A stretch of 64,000 nt of DNA from Nostoc sp. 'Peltigera membranacea cyanobiont' N6. GTDB lineage: Bacteria > Cyanobacteriota > Cyanobacteriia > Cyanobacteriales > Nostocaceae. The translations under genes and the position numbers were made by a program. Shown here piece by piece: positions 9,901 to 17,913 of the stretch (position 1 is its first letter; every line of letters begins with the position of its first letter). The stretch lies in contig NZ_CP026681.1 of assembly GCF_002949735.1 (NCBI RefSeq), positions 7,160,501 to 7,224,500 of the forward strand, given 5' to 3'. A model generated the notes under the pieces. It was not told the origin of the DNA. It did not search any database and was given only the letters and a program-made list of their open reading frames with translations.

Positions 9901-10078
9901 TGCCACGAGCCGCACCGCCATCGATAATGTCATTTTTTTGATCGAAAGGAATGACTTGCGATCGCTCTTTGCCAAGGGTGTTGTCGGGAGTTAACTGAGC
10001 AAAACTAGGATGAATAGAAACTGCTAATGCTCCCACCCACCCCAACCATCCCGCGACGCTAAACCGCAAAATTTTCAT
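6938..10078 (-). CDS. TpsA exoprotein with filamentous haemagglutinin N-terminal domain
   Basis: 1046 residues. Signal peptide at residues 1-27 (ending SFAQ), then the TPS secretion domain to about 150, with the NPNG motif of this family (LFLLNPNGIVFG). The rest is a long beta-helix marked by recurrent GNGGNITI / GNAGNI turns. The C-terminal segment has a cysteine pair (NSCVSR and RECQ) typical of cyanobacterial members. Role: secreted or surface-attached large protein exported by a TpsB barrel, probably the one at 1201-2928. Adhesion is the usual role, but no receptor or activity can be read here. Stop lies 14 bp from the stop of the CHAT gene. Confidence 0.9.
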   Translation of the reverse strand: MKILRFSVAGWLGWVGALAVSIHPSFAQLTPDNTLGKERSQVIPFDQKNDIIDGGAARGTNLFHSFQDFNVGVARGVYFANPEGITNIFSRVTGDNSSNIFGRLGVLGSANLFLLNPNGIVFGKNASLDIQGSFLGTTANSLVFPNGIEFSAINPQAPPLLTINVPIGLQFGSQPGSITNQAVNALNVGTGSTLALLGGEIALDGSYLFTQNGQVKLAAVSGDTTVGLNVNGSSLGFKLPENVERALINLTNARIIATGENSGIELFGGQIALNRNLSYLFSFNGGSILVDATQLNLDNSAIILSATTGAAKGGDIQIKASDAITLANRSRIFSSSNDTGAGGDVSINAAKIIITGDGTPENSSYISTLSIGKGNGGNLTFNATESVNFNGGFALVGTNGVGNAGNLTVRAKDAVNITNQGDLLLTSSSSGSTGNLRIETGTLRVQNNFPKSAVGVLASGSGSVGSISIQARNAVEVTQGNISTGVFLRVGGTTPARVGDITIETQRLNLKDRSNISTTTLSNANAANIFIKASEQVDISGSDISSNTYGSGNGGNITIETPRLSLTQGSYISSDTFLGSGNGGNVIIKTPQLSLTEGGHIDTSSTESSGNAGNIIIRAKNVEVDGGMSRFQGFPNISDLSSQVIGSNADVKGGTITIDTENLRLSNGGNISTTVLGGRGQGGNLVVHATNSIDITGVGLELPNGLLPSSGLFADLQTGGIGSAGSIDVTTGHLNLSNGGQISASTFNQGNAGNITINAKQIDLRASDSKSFTGITSSVYKSANGKGGDIDITTNNLDIHENAQIISGSLGTGDAGNIKINANVLKIIGKLSAIASSTNAGNGGNITLNIDDLLLLHDGAFISTTAGRAQAGGDGGNININSKFIVAIPKENSDISANAYTGTGGNVQINSQGIFGIESRTKPTDKSDITASSQLGVSGITNINAPDTNSIQNSFTGVAPNVIDTNALIANSCVSRSSKEGGTFFITGSGALRNSPGNGLISVYSTGEVRNVQPTSRTWKKGDRIIEPQGLYRLANGQLVLSRECQ

Positions 10079-10382
10079 AATTTTTATTAGCCTATTTTTC
10101 TGTAAAACTCATATCATGTCCGCTTGATTGCTTATTAAACCCGAAGAACCCCACCCCGCCAAAGCTATGCTTTGTCTCCCCTCCCCGCTTGCGGGGAGGG
10201 GTTCTTTTATTATGGGTAATTTAGCGGACACGATATCAGAGGATGTTTGAGATAGACATGGGGTATGCTAAGGAAATCTAAATAAAGCACCCTGCATTAA
10301 ACAAAAATTGCAACCCAGATCCCCGACTTCTTTAAGAAGTCAGGGATCTAAATCATCATTTCTATTCTTCCACTTTTTCTAA
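10079..10382. other. Intergenic region with palindromes between DUF928 and TpsA genes
   Basis: About 300 bp. Contains the hairpin CCCCTCCCC-GCTTGC-GGGGAGGGG near 10178-10202 and the hairpin at 10317-10349. No open frame of interest. The TpsA promoter should lie in the left half but could not be defined. Confidence 0.4.
10317..10349 (-). terminator. Probable terminator hairpin downstream of the DUF928 gene
   Basis: Inverted repeat AGATCCCCGACTTCTT with complement AAGAAGTCAGGGATCT around a TA centre, 34 bp past the DUF928 stop at 10383 in the direction of transcription. A mismatched base lies in each arm. It belongs to a palindrome type scattered in Nostoc genomes, so termination is inferred from position. 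Confidence 0.45.
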
Positions 10383-11120
10383 TTAGCGATCGCTGGCAAT
10401 TTTCTGGAGATATTCGATTCGTTGCTGAGTCTTTTTTTTCTCTCCGTTACTGCCCGTAACTAATTCAGACTGTGCAAGGTCTTTAATTAAAGTTGCCCCA
10501 GCCTGACCCAGTTTACCATTACTGGTTGCTTTCAATGCTTCTTCGAGTGCTTCATACCATAGCTCGTTTTCAGCATAATAATTTACGCTTTCGGTAATGC
10601 TAGTAAATTGCCTCTTAGCGAGTGATTCAGGATTGATGACAGTAAATTCTGCACGTCTAACAATCGGATTATTTTCGCAGTCAATTGCAATTTGCCATAA
10701 ATATGTTTTACCCACTGTAAGTTCGGGGTAATCAAGGGGAAGTTTTAGCTTGTTAATTCCGATTATTGTTGGTATTTCTTCAACTTTGCCAATTTCTTTA
10801 GGGGTTGCATTTGAATCAAATTCAAACAGCCGGAATTTCACATTTTGGGAACTTGGCATATACCAAACTAACATGGGGCGTGTGGAAGCGGTTTTACCGA
10901 TAAATGTATGAGGTGCAAGCTGTGTCAGTGGGATACCACCGTTACCTGAACATCCACGCCGGCCACCTGTACGGGAATATCCACTGGCTGGTTTGCGATC
11001 GCCTGGTTTAGGGTTAAACTCAGCAAATGCTGGAATTGCTGTCATCAAAAAAACCACGCCTACAAGTAAGCTTGTAAGTCTGCGGTTCTTTCGCCAAAAT
11101 CCCAAATGTTGATAACTCAT
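10383..11120 (-). CDS. DUF928 family protein, copy 1
   Basis: 245 residues. A hydrophobic N-terminal segment (about 15-34, ending AFA) reads as a signal peptide. It is followed by a glycine/arginine-rich conserved patch (TGGRRGCSGNGG) and a beta-sandwich-like core containing RPMLVWYMP and YLWQIAIDCE, both typical of DUF928. The C-terminus is helical. Function unknown; the family is largely cyanobacterial and often lies beside TpsA, CHAT or CHASE2 genes. Here it lies upstream of TpsA on the same strand, 304 bp apart. A paralogue at 56662-57435 sits in the peptide-export locus. Confidence 0.85.
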   Translation of the reverse strand: MSYQHLGFWRKNRRLTSLLVGVVFLMTAIPAFAEFNPKPGDRKPASGYSRTGGRRGCSGNGGIPLTQLAPHTFIGKTASTRPMLVWYMPSSQNVKFRLFEFDSNATPKEIGKVEEIPTIIGINKLKLPLDYPELTVGKTYLWQIAIDCENNPIVRRAEFTVINPESLAKRQFTSITESVNYYAENELWYEALEEALKATSNGKLGQAGATLIKDLAQSELVTGSNGEKKKTQQRIEYLQKIASDR

Positions 11121-11343
11121 GGTAGATGTTGTTGATTGTAGGGCGATCTGAAACTTTTAAAACTCTTACTCTTTTTCTATTTTCGTGAGGCAAATCATGA
11201 TTTAAGAAAATTGCCCCTTTATATTCCTCGATATCCTCTTTGAAGTATTTGCCTATTTTAATTGGATATGAATTTTCGATCTATGCAGAAAAGTGTAAAT
11301 CTACAGACTTGAGCTTACTATACTTGAATTATATTGAGTATTT

Positions 11344-11379
11344 GTAGGGTGCGTTACGCAAAACGCTAACGCACCCTAC
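11344..11379. repeat. Perfect palindromic repeat
   Basis: GTAGGGTGCGTTA, a 10-base spacer, then the exact complement TAACGCACCCTAC. It lies between the kinase stop (11413) and the DUF928 start (11120). It is a common dispersed hairpin of filamentous cyanobacteria and may terminate the kinase transcript, though no T-run follows on the minus strand. Confidence 0.6.
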
Positions 11380-11412
11380 GTATCTGTTCAAAAATCAAAT
11401 CGGATTTTTATA

Positions 11413-12552
11413 TTAGGGGTTATTATTACCAAGATATTTGGCTTTTAATTCTTCTAATTCTTCATCTATTTTGCTTTTACTAGTAGGCTGAGATGTCGGG
11501 GTTGCTGGTTGTATTTTATGTGGTTGAGGTTTGTTGCCACCCAAAAATTGAGTTTTCATTTCCTCTAATTCTCGATCGATTTGACTAGGAGATGGCGAGA
11601 CAAATGCGGGTGGAGAATTAGGTGAAGATTGAGGGATCGGTTTTGAGGCGATCGCTGGCGCGGCTGCGACTTGCGACTGGTGATTTAAGTCTTTGAGAAC
11701 TTCATCTACTGTTTGATAACGCCGAATGGGAATACTTTCTAGCATCTTGTTGAGAATGCGGCTCAACTGATTACTGATGGGAGTTTTCAAGTATTGCTGC
11801 CAAACCCAAGTATCATTGTTGGTATCATAGGAATCAAAGGGCGATCGCTGGGTTAATAAATTAACACAAGTCGCACCCAAACTGTAAATATCGCTGGCGA
11901 AAACAGCCCTACCTCTCATTTGCTCAGGGGCAACATATTCAGGACTACCAATACTTGTACCAGTTTTATTTAAGGCAGTGCCAGTGGCAGATTTAGCCGC
12001 ACCAAAATCTACTAATACTAGTTTGCGATCGCTCTCCCGTAAAATGATGTTTTCTGGCTTAATATCGCGGTGAATTACGTGTCTCGCATGACAAAATTGC
12101 AAAACTGACAATAAATCATTTAATAGTTGCCGGATTTGCGTTTCATTAAAAGCACCCCTATGTGCCAATTCCTGGGCTAAGTTGTGCCCGTCGATAAATT
12201 CTTGTACAAGATATTGCCGAGCTTCTTGGGTAAAATATGCTAGGAGTTCGGGAATTTGGGGATGTTTGCCCAATTCATCTAACTGCACCGCTTCTTGGTT
12301 AAATAACTCTACAGCTTTTGCAAGAGTGTTAGTGCCTTGGGATTGGGGATAAAATTGCTTAATTACGCAGCGTGGTTTTGAGGGTTTATCCTCATCCACA
12401 GCTAAGAAAGTTTTGCCAAAACCACCTTGTCCGATTGGTTTGATAGCACGGTAACGTTCTTTGAGGAGTAACTTAGAACCGCAAGTCCGGCAAAACTTGA
12501 CATCAGTAGGATTTTCAGGCTTGGGACAATGGGGATTAAGGCAGTAGCTCAT
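11413..12552 (-). CDS. Serine/threonine protein kinase with N-terminal zinc-ribbon motif
   Basis: 379 residues. Cys4, Cys9, Cys22 and Cys25 form a C4 ribbon typical of SpkB-like cyanobacterial kinases. The kinase domain spans about 33-290 with the glycine loop (GQGGFGKTF), catalytic loop HRDIKPENII and DFG in DFGAAK, all intact, so it should be active. No membrane segment is seen, so it is probably cytosolic. The tail is proline/serine-rich and carries two copies of one short motif (ELEEMKTQFLG and ELEELKAKYLG), the second at the very C-terminus. It lies upstream of the DUF928 and TpsA genes on the same strand, so regulation of that locus is possible but unproven. Confidence 0.9.
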   Translation of the reverse strand: MSYCLNPHCPKPENPTDVKFCRTCGSKLLLKERYRAIKPIGQGGFGKTFLAVDEDKPSKPRCVIKQFYPQSQGTNTLAKAVELFNQEAVQLDELGKHPQIPELLAYFTQEARQYLVQEFIDGHNLAQELAHRGAFNETQIRQLLNDLLSVLQFCHARHVIHRDIKPENIILRESDRKLVLVDFGAAKSATGTALNKTGTSIGSPEYVAPEQMRGRAVFASDIYSLGATCVNLLTQRSPFDSYDTNNDTWVWQQYLKTPISNQLSRILNKMLESIPIRRYQTVDEVLKDLNHQSQVAAAPAIASKPIPQSSPNSPPAFVSPSPSQIDRELEEMKTQFLGGNKPQPHKIQPATPTSQPTSKSKIDEELEELKAKYLGNNNP

Positions 12553-12840
12553 ATAGGCGATCGCTCTTATATGTTCTTATTTTCTCCTGTCCCAGGCAAA
12601 AGGGTGTAATTAACAGATTTTAAATTTTGGATTTTGGATTTGTGTCACCCACAAAAGGAACGTGACTTGGATTTAAGACTTGTCTAACTTATGCTATTTT
12701 TTTGTTGAGAAAGAGGAGTTTTTTGGGGTTAGAAAAACTATTGCTGATATCTGGTGCGGAAAATCTAAAATTGGCTCTGTCATGACTCATAATCGAGTGC
12801 GATCGCTTTGGGTTAAGCTATGAGCGATCGCACTGCTAAA

Positions 12841-13932
12841 CTACCCCATACCTTCCATAACTGGATGGAAGTAGAAGGCGAACCCCAATACTGTATAGGC
12901 AGCTAATAATAAAGTGCCTTCGAGCCAATTGGATTTACCATCAGAACTAATACTGTTGGCAATCAACACTGATACAACCACAGCTACTAATTCAAAGGGT
13001 TTGAAATCCAAATCCATTGGTTTACCCAATATCCGTCCAGCTATCACCAACACGGGCGCGACAAATAGGGCAATTTGCATACTCGATCCCACAGCTACCG
13101 AAAGGGAAAGATCCATCTTATCTTTCATTGCCACGGTGACTGCTGTGGCGTGTTCAGCCGCGTTACCGACGATGGGAACTAAAATCACCCCTGTAAACAG
13201 CGCCGTCAAACCTAGTTGAGATGTAGCCACTTCTAGAGAATCGACCAACATTTCTGACTCAATTGCCACAAGCAAGGTACAGATTAGCAGCACCCCAACC
13301 CATAACTTCATATTTGGTTTAGCGTGAGGGATTTCCTCTTCTTCTGTCTCCACTACACCCACATCATATAGATAAGAGTGGGTTTTCATCGAAAATAGCA
13401 GCGTTAGGGCATAAACCAGAATTAATACAACAGCAACAGCAATAGAAAGATTTTGCAGTGTTTCTTCGTTAATTCCTTGAGAAGTATAATTCATCGCCGT
13501 TGGCATCAAAATGGCAATTACTGCCAAATTCATCGAAGCAGCATTCACCCGCGCCACAATTGGCTGAAATGTCTGTTCTTTGTAGCGCAGTCCTCCCAAA
13601 AGCATCGAGAAACCCATTACCAGTAGTAAGTTGCTGATAATCGATCCCGTGATACTGGCTTTAACTACATCTATTAAACCAGCATTCAGCGCTACTAGGG
13701 CGATAATTAATTCTGTTGCATTGCCAAAGGTGGCGTTTAACAACCCCCCCAATGATGGCCCCACTACCACAGCAATTTCTTCTGTGGCTGTACCCATCCA
13801 AGCTGCTAAGGGCAAAATTGCTAATCCAGCTGTAATGAAAACTAACAATTCTCCCCACTCCAGAAAGTGGGCTGCTAGGGAAACTGGGATAAACAGTAAT
13901 AAAACGAAAAGAATAATGTTTTTGGTTGACAT
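12841..13932 (-). CDS. Calcium/proton antiporter (CaCA superfamily)
   Basis: 363 residues from the ATG at 13932; the frame stays open upstream to a TTG at 13971, so a slightly longer form is possible. About 11 hydrophobic segments. The two alpha-repeats of CAX exchangers are clear: GNATELIIALVAL near residue 70 and GNAAEHATAVTVAMKDKMD near residue 250, each with the acidic residue needed for cation exchange. The two halves are joined by an acidic loop (VVETEEEEIP). Known role: H+-driven export of Ca2+, membrane-located, used in calcium and salt or alkali tolerance. Single gene between unrelated neighbours. Confidence 0.9.
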   Translation of the reverse strand: MSTKNIILFVLLLFIPVSLAAHFLEWGELLVFITAGLAILPLAAWMGTATEEIAVVVGPSLGGLLNATFGNATELIIALVALNAGLIDVVKASITGSIISNLLLVMGFSMLLGGLRYKEQTFQPIVARVNAASMNLAVIAILMPTAMNYTSQGINEETLQNLSIAVAVVLILVYALTLLFSMKTHSYLYDVGVVETEEEEIPHAKPNMKLWVGVLLICTLLVAIESEMLVDSLEVATSQLGLTALFTGVILVPIVGNAAEHATAVTVAMKDKMDLSLSVAVGSSMQIALFVAPVLVIAGRILGKPMDLDFKPFELVAVVVSVLIANSISSDGKSNWLEGTLLLAAYTVLGFAFYFHPVMEGMG

Positions 13933-14464
13933 TTGTTGTTTTGGGTTGAGGGTATCATTCACAGCGAGCAATCCTAAATTTTAAATTTGGGGTGTTGAAT
14001 TAACAATTACTTTCACTCAGCACTCCGACATGATACTCTCAACCGTCTGTAGAGCAATTCAGAAATTGTACTGTTTTCGGTTCACTACAGCGGATGTAAA
14101 ATAAGATTGCGATTTAAGGAGTTTTCGTAATTTTTTGTTGCAAAAGTATGAATTTGAGCCAAATTATTACACCAAGAATGGGGTTTAATGTATTAAAAGA
14201 CAATTAAATTTTTGATTTAGCGCTGCTAACGAAAAAACCCCTAACTGAGCCTTTGTTCAATGGCTAATTACTTTGAGCCTTCAGGCAATGGGCTGGGCCA
14301 TAACGCAGATTTCCCACTACAATGAGAAAGATTTGTCAAAAATTTTGTTGGATTTCATATTCATAGTTCTTGTTTATACCGGATTTTGCGCCGAAGCCAT
14401 TGGAGAAAGGTTTACGCACAATGTTTTCGGTGCAACTACAAGTTTTTGTTTTGGATAAATATAC
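13933..14464. other. Divergent intergenic region between antiporter and GH57 gene
   Basis: About 530 bp, AT-rich. A small plus-strand frame at 14273-14458 has no ribosome binding site and looks spurious. No clear palindrome or promoter was identified. The region must contain the promoters of both flanking genes. Confidence 0.4.
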
Positions 14465-17182
14465 ATGACTTCTGCTGACCAAATGCCAGCTAGCTCTGGC
14501 TCAACGTTAACATTACATTCAGATCCCAATAACACCAAAGAAAGCGATCCCCTGAGAAAGGCTAATGGTGTTTATGTGACGGTGCATGGTCATTTTTACC
14601 AGCCACCAAGGGAAAACCCTTATCTGGACGCAATTGAACGCCAACCGAGCGCTGCACCTTTCCATGATTGGAATGAGCGGATTCATTGGGAATGCTATCG
14701 CCCGAATGCCTTTGCCAGAGTCTTAAATGACCAAGGTGAAGTAGTGGGGATCGTCAATAATTACGAGTATTTCAGTTTTAATATCGGCCCAACGCTGATG
14801 TCGTGGCTAGAACGCTACGATGTGGAGGTTTATCAGCGAATTCTAGAGGCGGATGCCAAGAGTAGCCAACGCTTAAACGGTCACGGCAATGCGATCGCGC
14901 AAGTATACAATCACATCATCATGCCTCTGGCGAACGATCGCGACAAATATACCCAAATTCGCTGGGGTAAAGAAGACTTCCGCTCCCGCTTTGGCCGCGA
15001 TCCCGAAGGGATGTGGTTAGCGGAAACTGCTGTAGATTACGCCACCCTAGAAGCCCTTGTTGCTGAGGGGATTCGCTTCATTATCCTTGCACCGTCTCAA
15101 GCATTGCGTTGCCGTCCCCTCCCCACAGAAGATCGTTCCCATCCTGAATGGATCGAAGTTGGCGGTAGTCAGATTGATTCCACCCGTCCCTATCGTTGTT
15201 ATTTGAAGCCCACACTAAACACTTCATCTTCACCTCTAAGTGCGATCGCCGATAGCCCCAAAGATGGCAGTAGAGAAGAATTACCCTACATTGATATCTT
15301 TTTCTACGATGGCCCGATATCGCGGGACATGGGTTTTAGTGATGTCGTTTATAATTCCAGTCATTTTGCCGGACGGATCGGTTCAGCAGTGCGTGGGGAT
15401 CATCGTCCAGCCCAGTTAATCTCTGTGGCGACGGATGGGGAAACCTTCGGACATCACAAAAAAGGGACTGAGAAAACTTTAGCCTACGCCTTTACCAAAG
15501 AGTTTCCTCAACAAGGGTGGACAGTAACGAACTTCGCCCACTATCTCAGCTTAAATTCTCCCGGTTGGGAAGTGGAATTGAAGTCAGTCACAGCCTGGAG
15601 TTGCGCCCACGGTGTCGGCAGATGGGAAGATGACTGTGGTTGCGGTGGAGAAGGTGGTGTTTGGCATCAGAAATGGCGTCGTCCCCTGCGGGATGCCCTA
15701 AATTGGCTGCGGGATAAGCTCACTGAGGTGTATGAGGAACATGGCAGGCAGTTATTTCGCGATCCCTGGCAAACACGAGATGAATATATCCAAGTCATGC
15801 GCGATCGCTCTGCTGCCAATGTTAACCGTTTTCTCGCCCGCCATCAAACCCACAAACTAACAGCAGCCGAACAAGTAGACGCTTTGCGCCTATTAGAAAT
15901 GCAGCGTCACGCTTTGTTAATGTTCACAAGTTGCGGCTGGTTTTTTGAAGAAATTTCCCGTCCAGAGGGGACGCAAATTATGCGCTACGCCGCCCGGGCT
16001 TTGGAATTAGCAGGGGAAGTGGCTGGTGTGCAGTTGGAAAAAGGCTTTGTCAAACGTCTTGGTTTAGCCCCCAGTAATGTGGATGAATTTAAACACGGTG
16101 CAGAAATTTATCGGCAACTCGTGTTAACTGCCCAGCTTGGCTTTAAGCAAGTAGCAGCCCATTACGCTATTACTTCCCTGTTTACTAATCAGAAACCAGC
16201 CCAGGCGCACAATTCTTTGCCCAGAAAAGATGTGGCTGACAAACAGTCGCAGCGTTACCACAAAAAGGTTTATTGCTATGCTGCCAATGAGCTAGATTAC
16301 CAACTGCAACGCATGGGATCGCTAACTCTGGCTATCGGAAATTTAAAGCTGGTATCAGAGATTACTTGGGAAAGCGAGCATTTGGTATTTGCGGTTCTGC
16401 ATTTGGGAGGCTGGGATTTCCACTGCTGTATTCAACAATTTACTGGGCGGCGTGACTACAGCCAAATTAAAGAAAAGCTGTTTGAGGCACTCAAACAAGC
16501 TAGTGCTGCTCATACTATCTTGGTAATGACACAGCTATTTGGCGAAGAAGCTTTCAGCTTACAAAATCTATTTGCTGAAGAACGCCACCGAATTATGGGG
16601 CTGCTTAGTCAGGAAACGCTGACACGTTTAGGACAGTTGTATACCCAAGCCTACCGCGATAATTATGGCGTGCTGATGGCGTTTCATCGAGATGAAATCG
16701 CAGTACCGCAAGAGTTGCAGGTAGCAGCCGATATTGCTTTAGGGCATCGCTGTTTGATGACATTGCGATCGCTTGAGCAAGAGATTGCCGATCCCCAAAA
16801 GAGTTGGAGTCATATCTTAGAATTGGAAGCGATCGCTACTGAAGCAAAACATCTGCGTTGTCGGCTGAATATTCCCGACGGGAAACAGATGTTAGAACAG
16901 TTAATTGCGCGATCGCTTTGGCAATTGTTGCACGATGCTAATGGTAGCTTTAATGCAGATATCAAGTTACTGGAGCGATTGATTGATGTCGGGGATCAAC
17001 TAAATATTGACATTTCCCTACAGCGATCGCAAGAACTCTATTTTAGTTGTCTGCAAAGTCAGATTGCGCCGGTGTGTATTACTAGCCTTGGCAATGAAGC
17101 AGAGAATCAGTGTCTTCAGTTGCTCAATTTGGGCAAAAAGTTAGCCGTTGATGTCAGCACGATCTCAAATCAATTGGGATAG
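14465..17182 (+). CDS. Glycoside hydrolase family 57 protein with DUF3536
   Basis: 905 residues, cytosolic by lack of a signal peptide. The N-terminal part (about 35-330) is a GH57-type polysaccharide deacetylase-like barrel: VYVTVHGHFYQPPRENPY, then WNERIHWECYRPNAFAR and GMWLAETAVD. The central and C-terminal region matches DUF3536 (TDGETFGHHKKG, SWSCAHGVGRWEDDCGC). Family role: alpha-glucan-active enzymes such as 4-alpha-glucanotransferase, branching or amylase types; the exact reaction of the DUF3536 branch is not known to me. A strong terminator follows the stop. The gene stands alone. Confidence 0.88.
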   Translation: MTSADQMPASSGSTLTLHSDPNNTKESDPLRKANGVYVTVHGHFYQPPRENPYLDAIERQPSAAPFHDWNERIHWECYRPNAFARVLNDQGEVVGIVNNYEYFSFNIGPTLMSWLERYDVEVYQRILEADAKSSQRLNGHGNAIAQVYNHIIMPLANDRDKYTQIRWGKEDFRSRFGRDPEGMWLAETAVDYATLEALVAEGIRFIILAPSQALRCRPLPTEDRSHPEWIEVGGSQIDSTRPYRCYLKPTLNTSSSPLSAIADSPKDGSREELPYIDIFFYDGPISRDMGFSDVVYNSSHFAGRIGSAVRGDHRPAQLISVATDGETFGHHKKGTEKTLAYAFTKEFPQQGWTVTNFAHYLSLNSPGWEVELKSVTAWSCAHGVGRWEDDCGCGGEGGVWHQKWRRPLRDALNWLRDKLTEVYEEHGRQLFRDPWQTRDEYIQVMRDRSAANVNRFLARHQTHKLTAAEQVDALRLLEMQRHALLMFTSCGWFFEEISRPEGTQIMRYAARALELAGEVAGVQLEKGFVKRLGLAPSNVDEFKHGAEIYRQLVLTAQLGFKQVAAHYAITSLFTNQKPAQAHNSLPRKDVADKQSQRYHKKVYCYAANELDYQLQRMGSLTLAIGNLKLVSEITWESEHLVFAVLHLGGWDFHCCIQQFTGRRDYSQIKEKLFEALKQASAAHTILVMTQLFGEEAFSLQNLFAEERHRIMGLLSQETLTRLGQLYTQAYRDNYGVLMAFHRDEIAVPQELQVAADIALGHRCLMTLRSLEQEIADPQKSWSHILELEAIATEAKHLRCRLNIPDGKQMLEQLIARSLWQLLHDANGSFNADIKLLERLIDVGDQLNIDISLQRSQELYFSCLQSQIAPVCITSLGNEAENQCLQLLNLGKKLAVDVSTISNQLG

Positions 17183-17215
17183 ATGTAGGGTAGTACGGTA
17201 AAAATCTCACACACA

Positions 17216-17246
17216 GAAAAGGGGAAAGTTTTCCCCTTTTCTTTTT
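17216..17246 (+). terminator. Rho-independent terminator of the GH57 gene
   Basis: Perfect 12-bp stem GAAAAGGGGAAA / TTTCCCCTTTTC with a two-base centre, followed by five T residues, 34 bp past the GH57 stop. It also lies just after the stop (17255) of the minus-strand gene, where the A-rich 5' arm would serve as its T-run, so it may work in both directions. Confidence 0.85.
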
Positions 17247-17254
17247 AATTTACT

Positions 17255-17500
17255 TTACTTAGTCTGGGAGCGATCGCAATGGTAAGGATAAAGCCACTCA
17301 CACTTAAAGAGTCCGTGGGTATGTTTCTCAAAAAAGGTTCCTGCATGGCGGTTAGGTGATATATCAATCCCAGCTTTCGTTTTAATCTCATATAGCCAGG
17401 GAAAGGCTATTACTAAAACAGCCATAAAAGTGAATAAGTAAAGAATCGAAGTTTTAATATTGAGGAATCTTCGAGAACTGCTATTCTGATTTTGAGGCAT
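17255..17500 (-). CDS. Small single-span membrane protein, hypothetical
   Basis: 81 residues. A basic, Ser/Asn-rich N-terminus precedes one hydrophobic helix at about 18-38 (ILYLFTFMAVLVIAFPWLYE). The outer part contains several His and Cys residues (FEKHTHGLFKCEWLYPYHCDR). I do not recognise the family. It lies 35 bp downstream of the HNH gene on the same strand and may be cotranscribed. Confidence 0.55.
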   Translation of the reverse strand: MPQNQNSSSRRFLNIKTSILYLFTFMAVLVIAFPWLYEIKTKAGIDISPNRHAGTFFEKHTHGLFKCEWLYPYHCDRSQTK

Positions 17501-17535
17501 AGAAAAGAGAAATTAATCGCCCATACCATCGTAAC

Positions 17536-17781
17536 TTAAAGCTGAAAATATCGTCGGAAGCGGGGGTCAATATTGTCTCTTTTTTGCTGATTGCAAGTCA
17601 TACAGAGAGTTTGTAAATTGCTGATATCGTTTTGACCACCACGGGCAAGGGGAATGATATGGTCAATGCTAAGGTTCGTTTCTGTAGTAGTTTTACCGCA
17701 GCTTTGGCATTGATATTTGTCACGTTCAAAAACATATTTCTTGACTTCCGGCGGAATACTAATACGGGGAGTTTTGTTCAT
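17536..17781 (-). CDS. HNH endonuclease domain protein
   Basis: 81 residues consisting almost entirely of an HNH fold. It shows CQSC and CMTC zinc-binding pairs and the catalytic DHIIPLARGGQNDISNLQ segment with the paired histidine and asparagine. Stand-alone HNH proteins of this size act as nicking or double-strand nucleases in phage, intron or restriction settings; which applies here cannot be told. No phage or intron genes are nearby. Confidence 0.85.
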   Translation of the reverse strand: MNKTPRISIPPEVKKYVFERDKYQCQSCGKTTTETNLSIDHIIPLARGGQNDISNLQTLCMTCNQQKRDNIDPRFRRYFQL

Positions 17782-17847
17782 TTTATTTCTAGTGATTAAG
17801 AAATTCGGCGTTGCATATTTATGGGATTATTTTACTATTTTTGTGGG

Positions 17848-17904
17848 ATGGGCATCTTGCCCGTCCCTTGTATTTCCGGGCGGGCAGGATGCCCACCCCA
17901 CAAG
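17848..17904. repeat. Dispersed palindrome (GTGGGATGGGC type)
   Basis: GTGGGATGGGCATCTTGCCCG and its near complement CGGGCAGGATGCCCACCCCAC around a short centre. The same palindrome forms the core of the MITE copies at 553 and 45583 but here lacks their terminal repeats. It lies between the HNH start and the stop of the oxidoreductase gene. Confidence 0.6.
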
Positions 17905-17913
17905 AATCATCCC

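Noticed and set aside
14273..14458. 61-residue frame upstream of the GH57 gene
   Set aside because: No ribosome site and no resemblance to a family; probably leader or chance.
17536..17781. HNH protein as part of a homing intron or phage
   Set aside because: No intron boundaries, phage genes or restriction partner in the neighbourhood.
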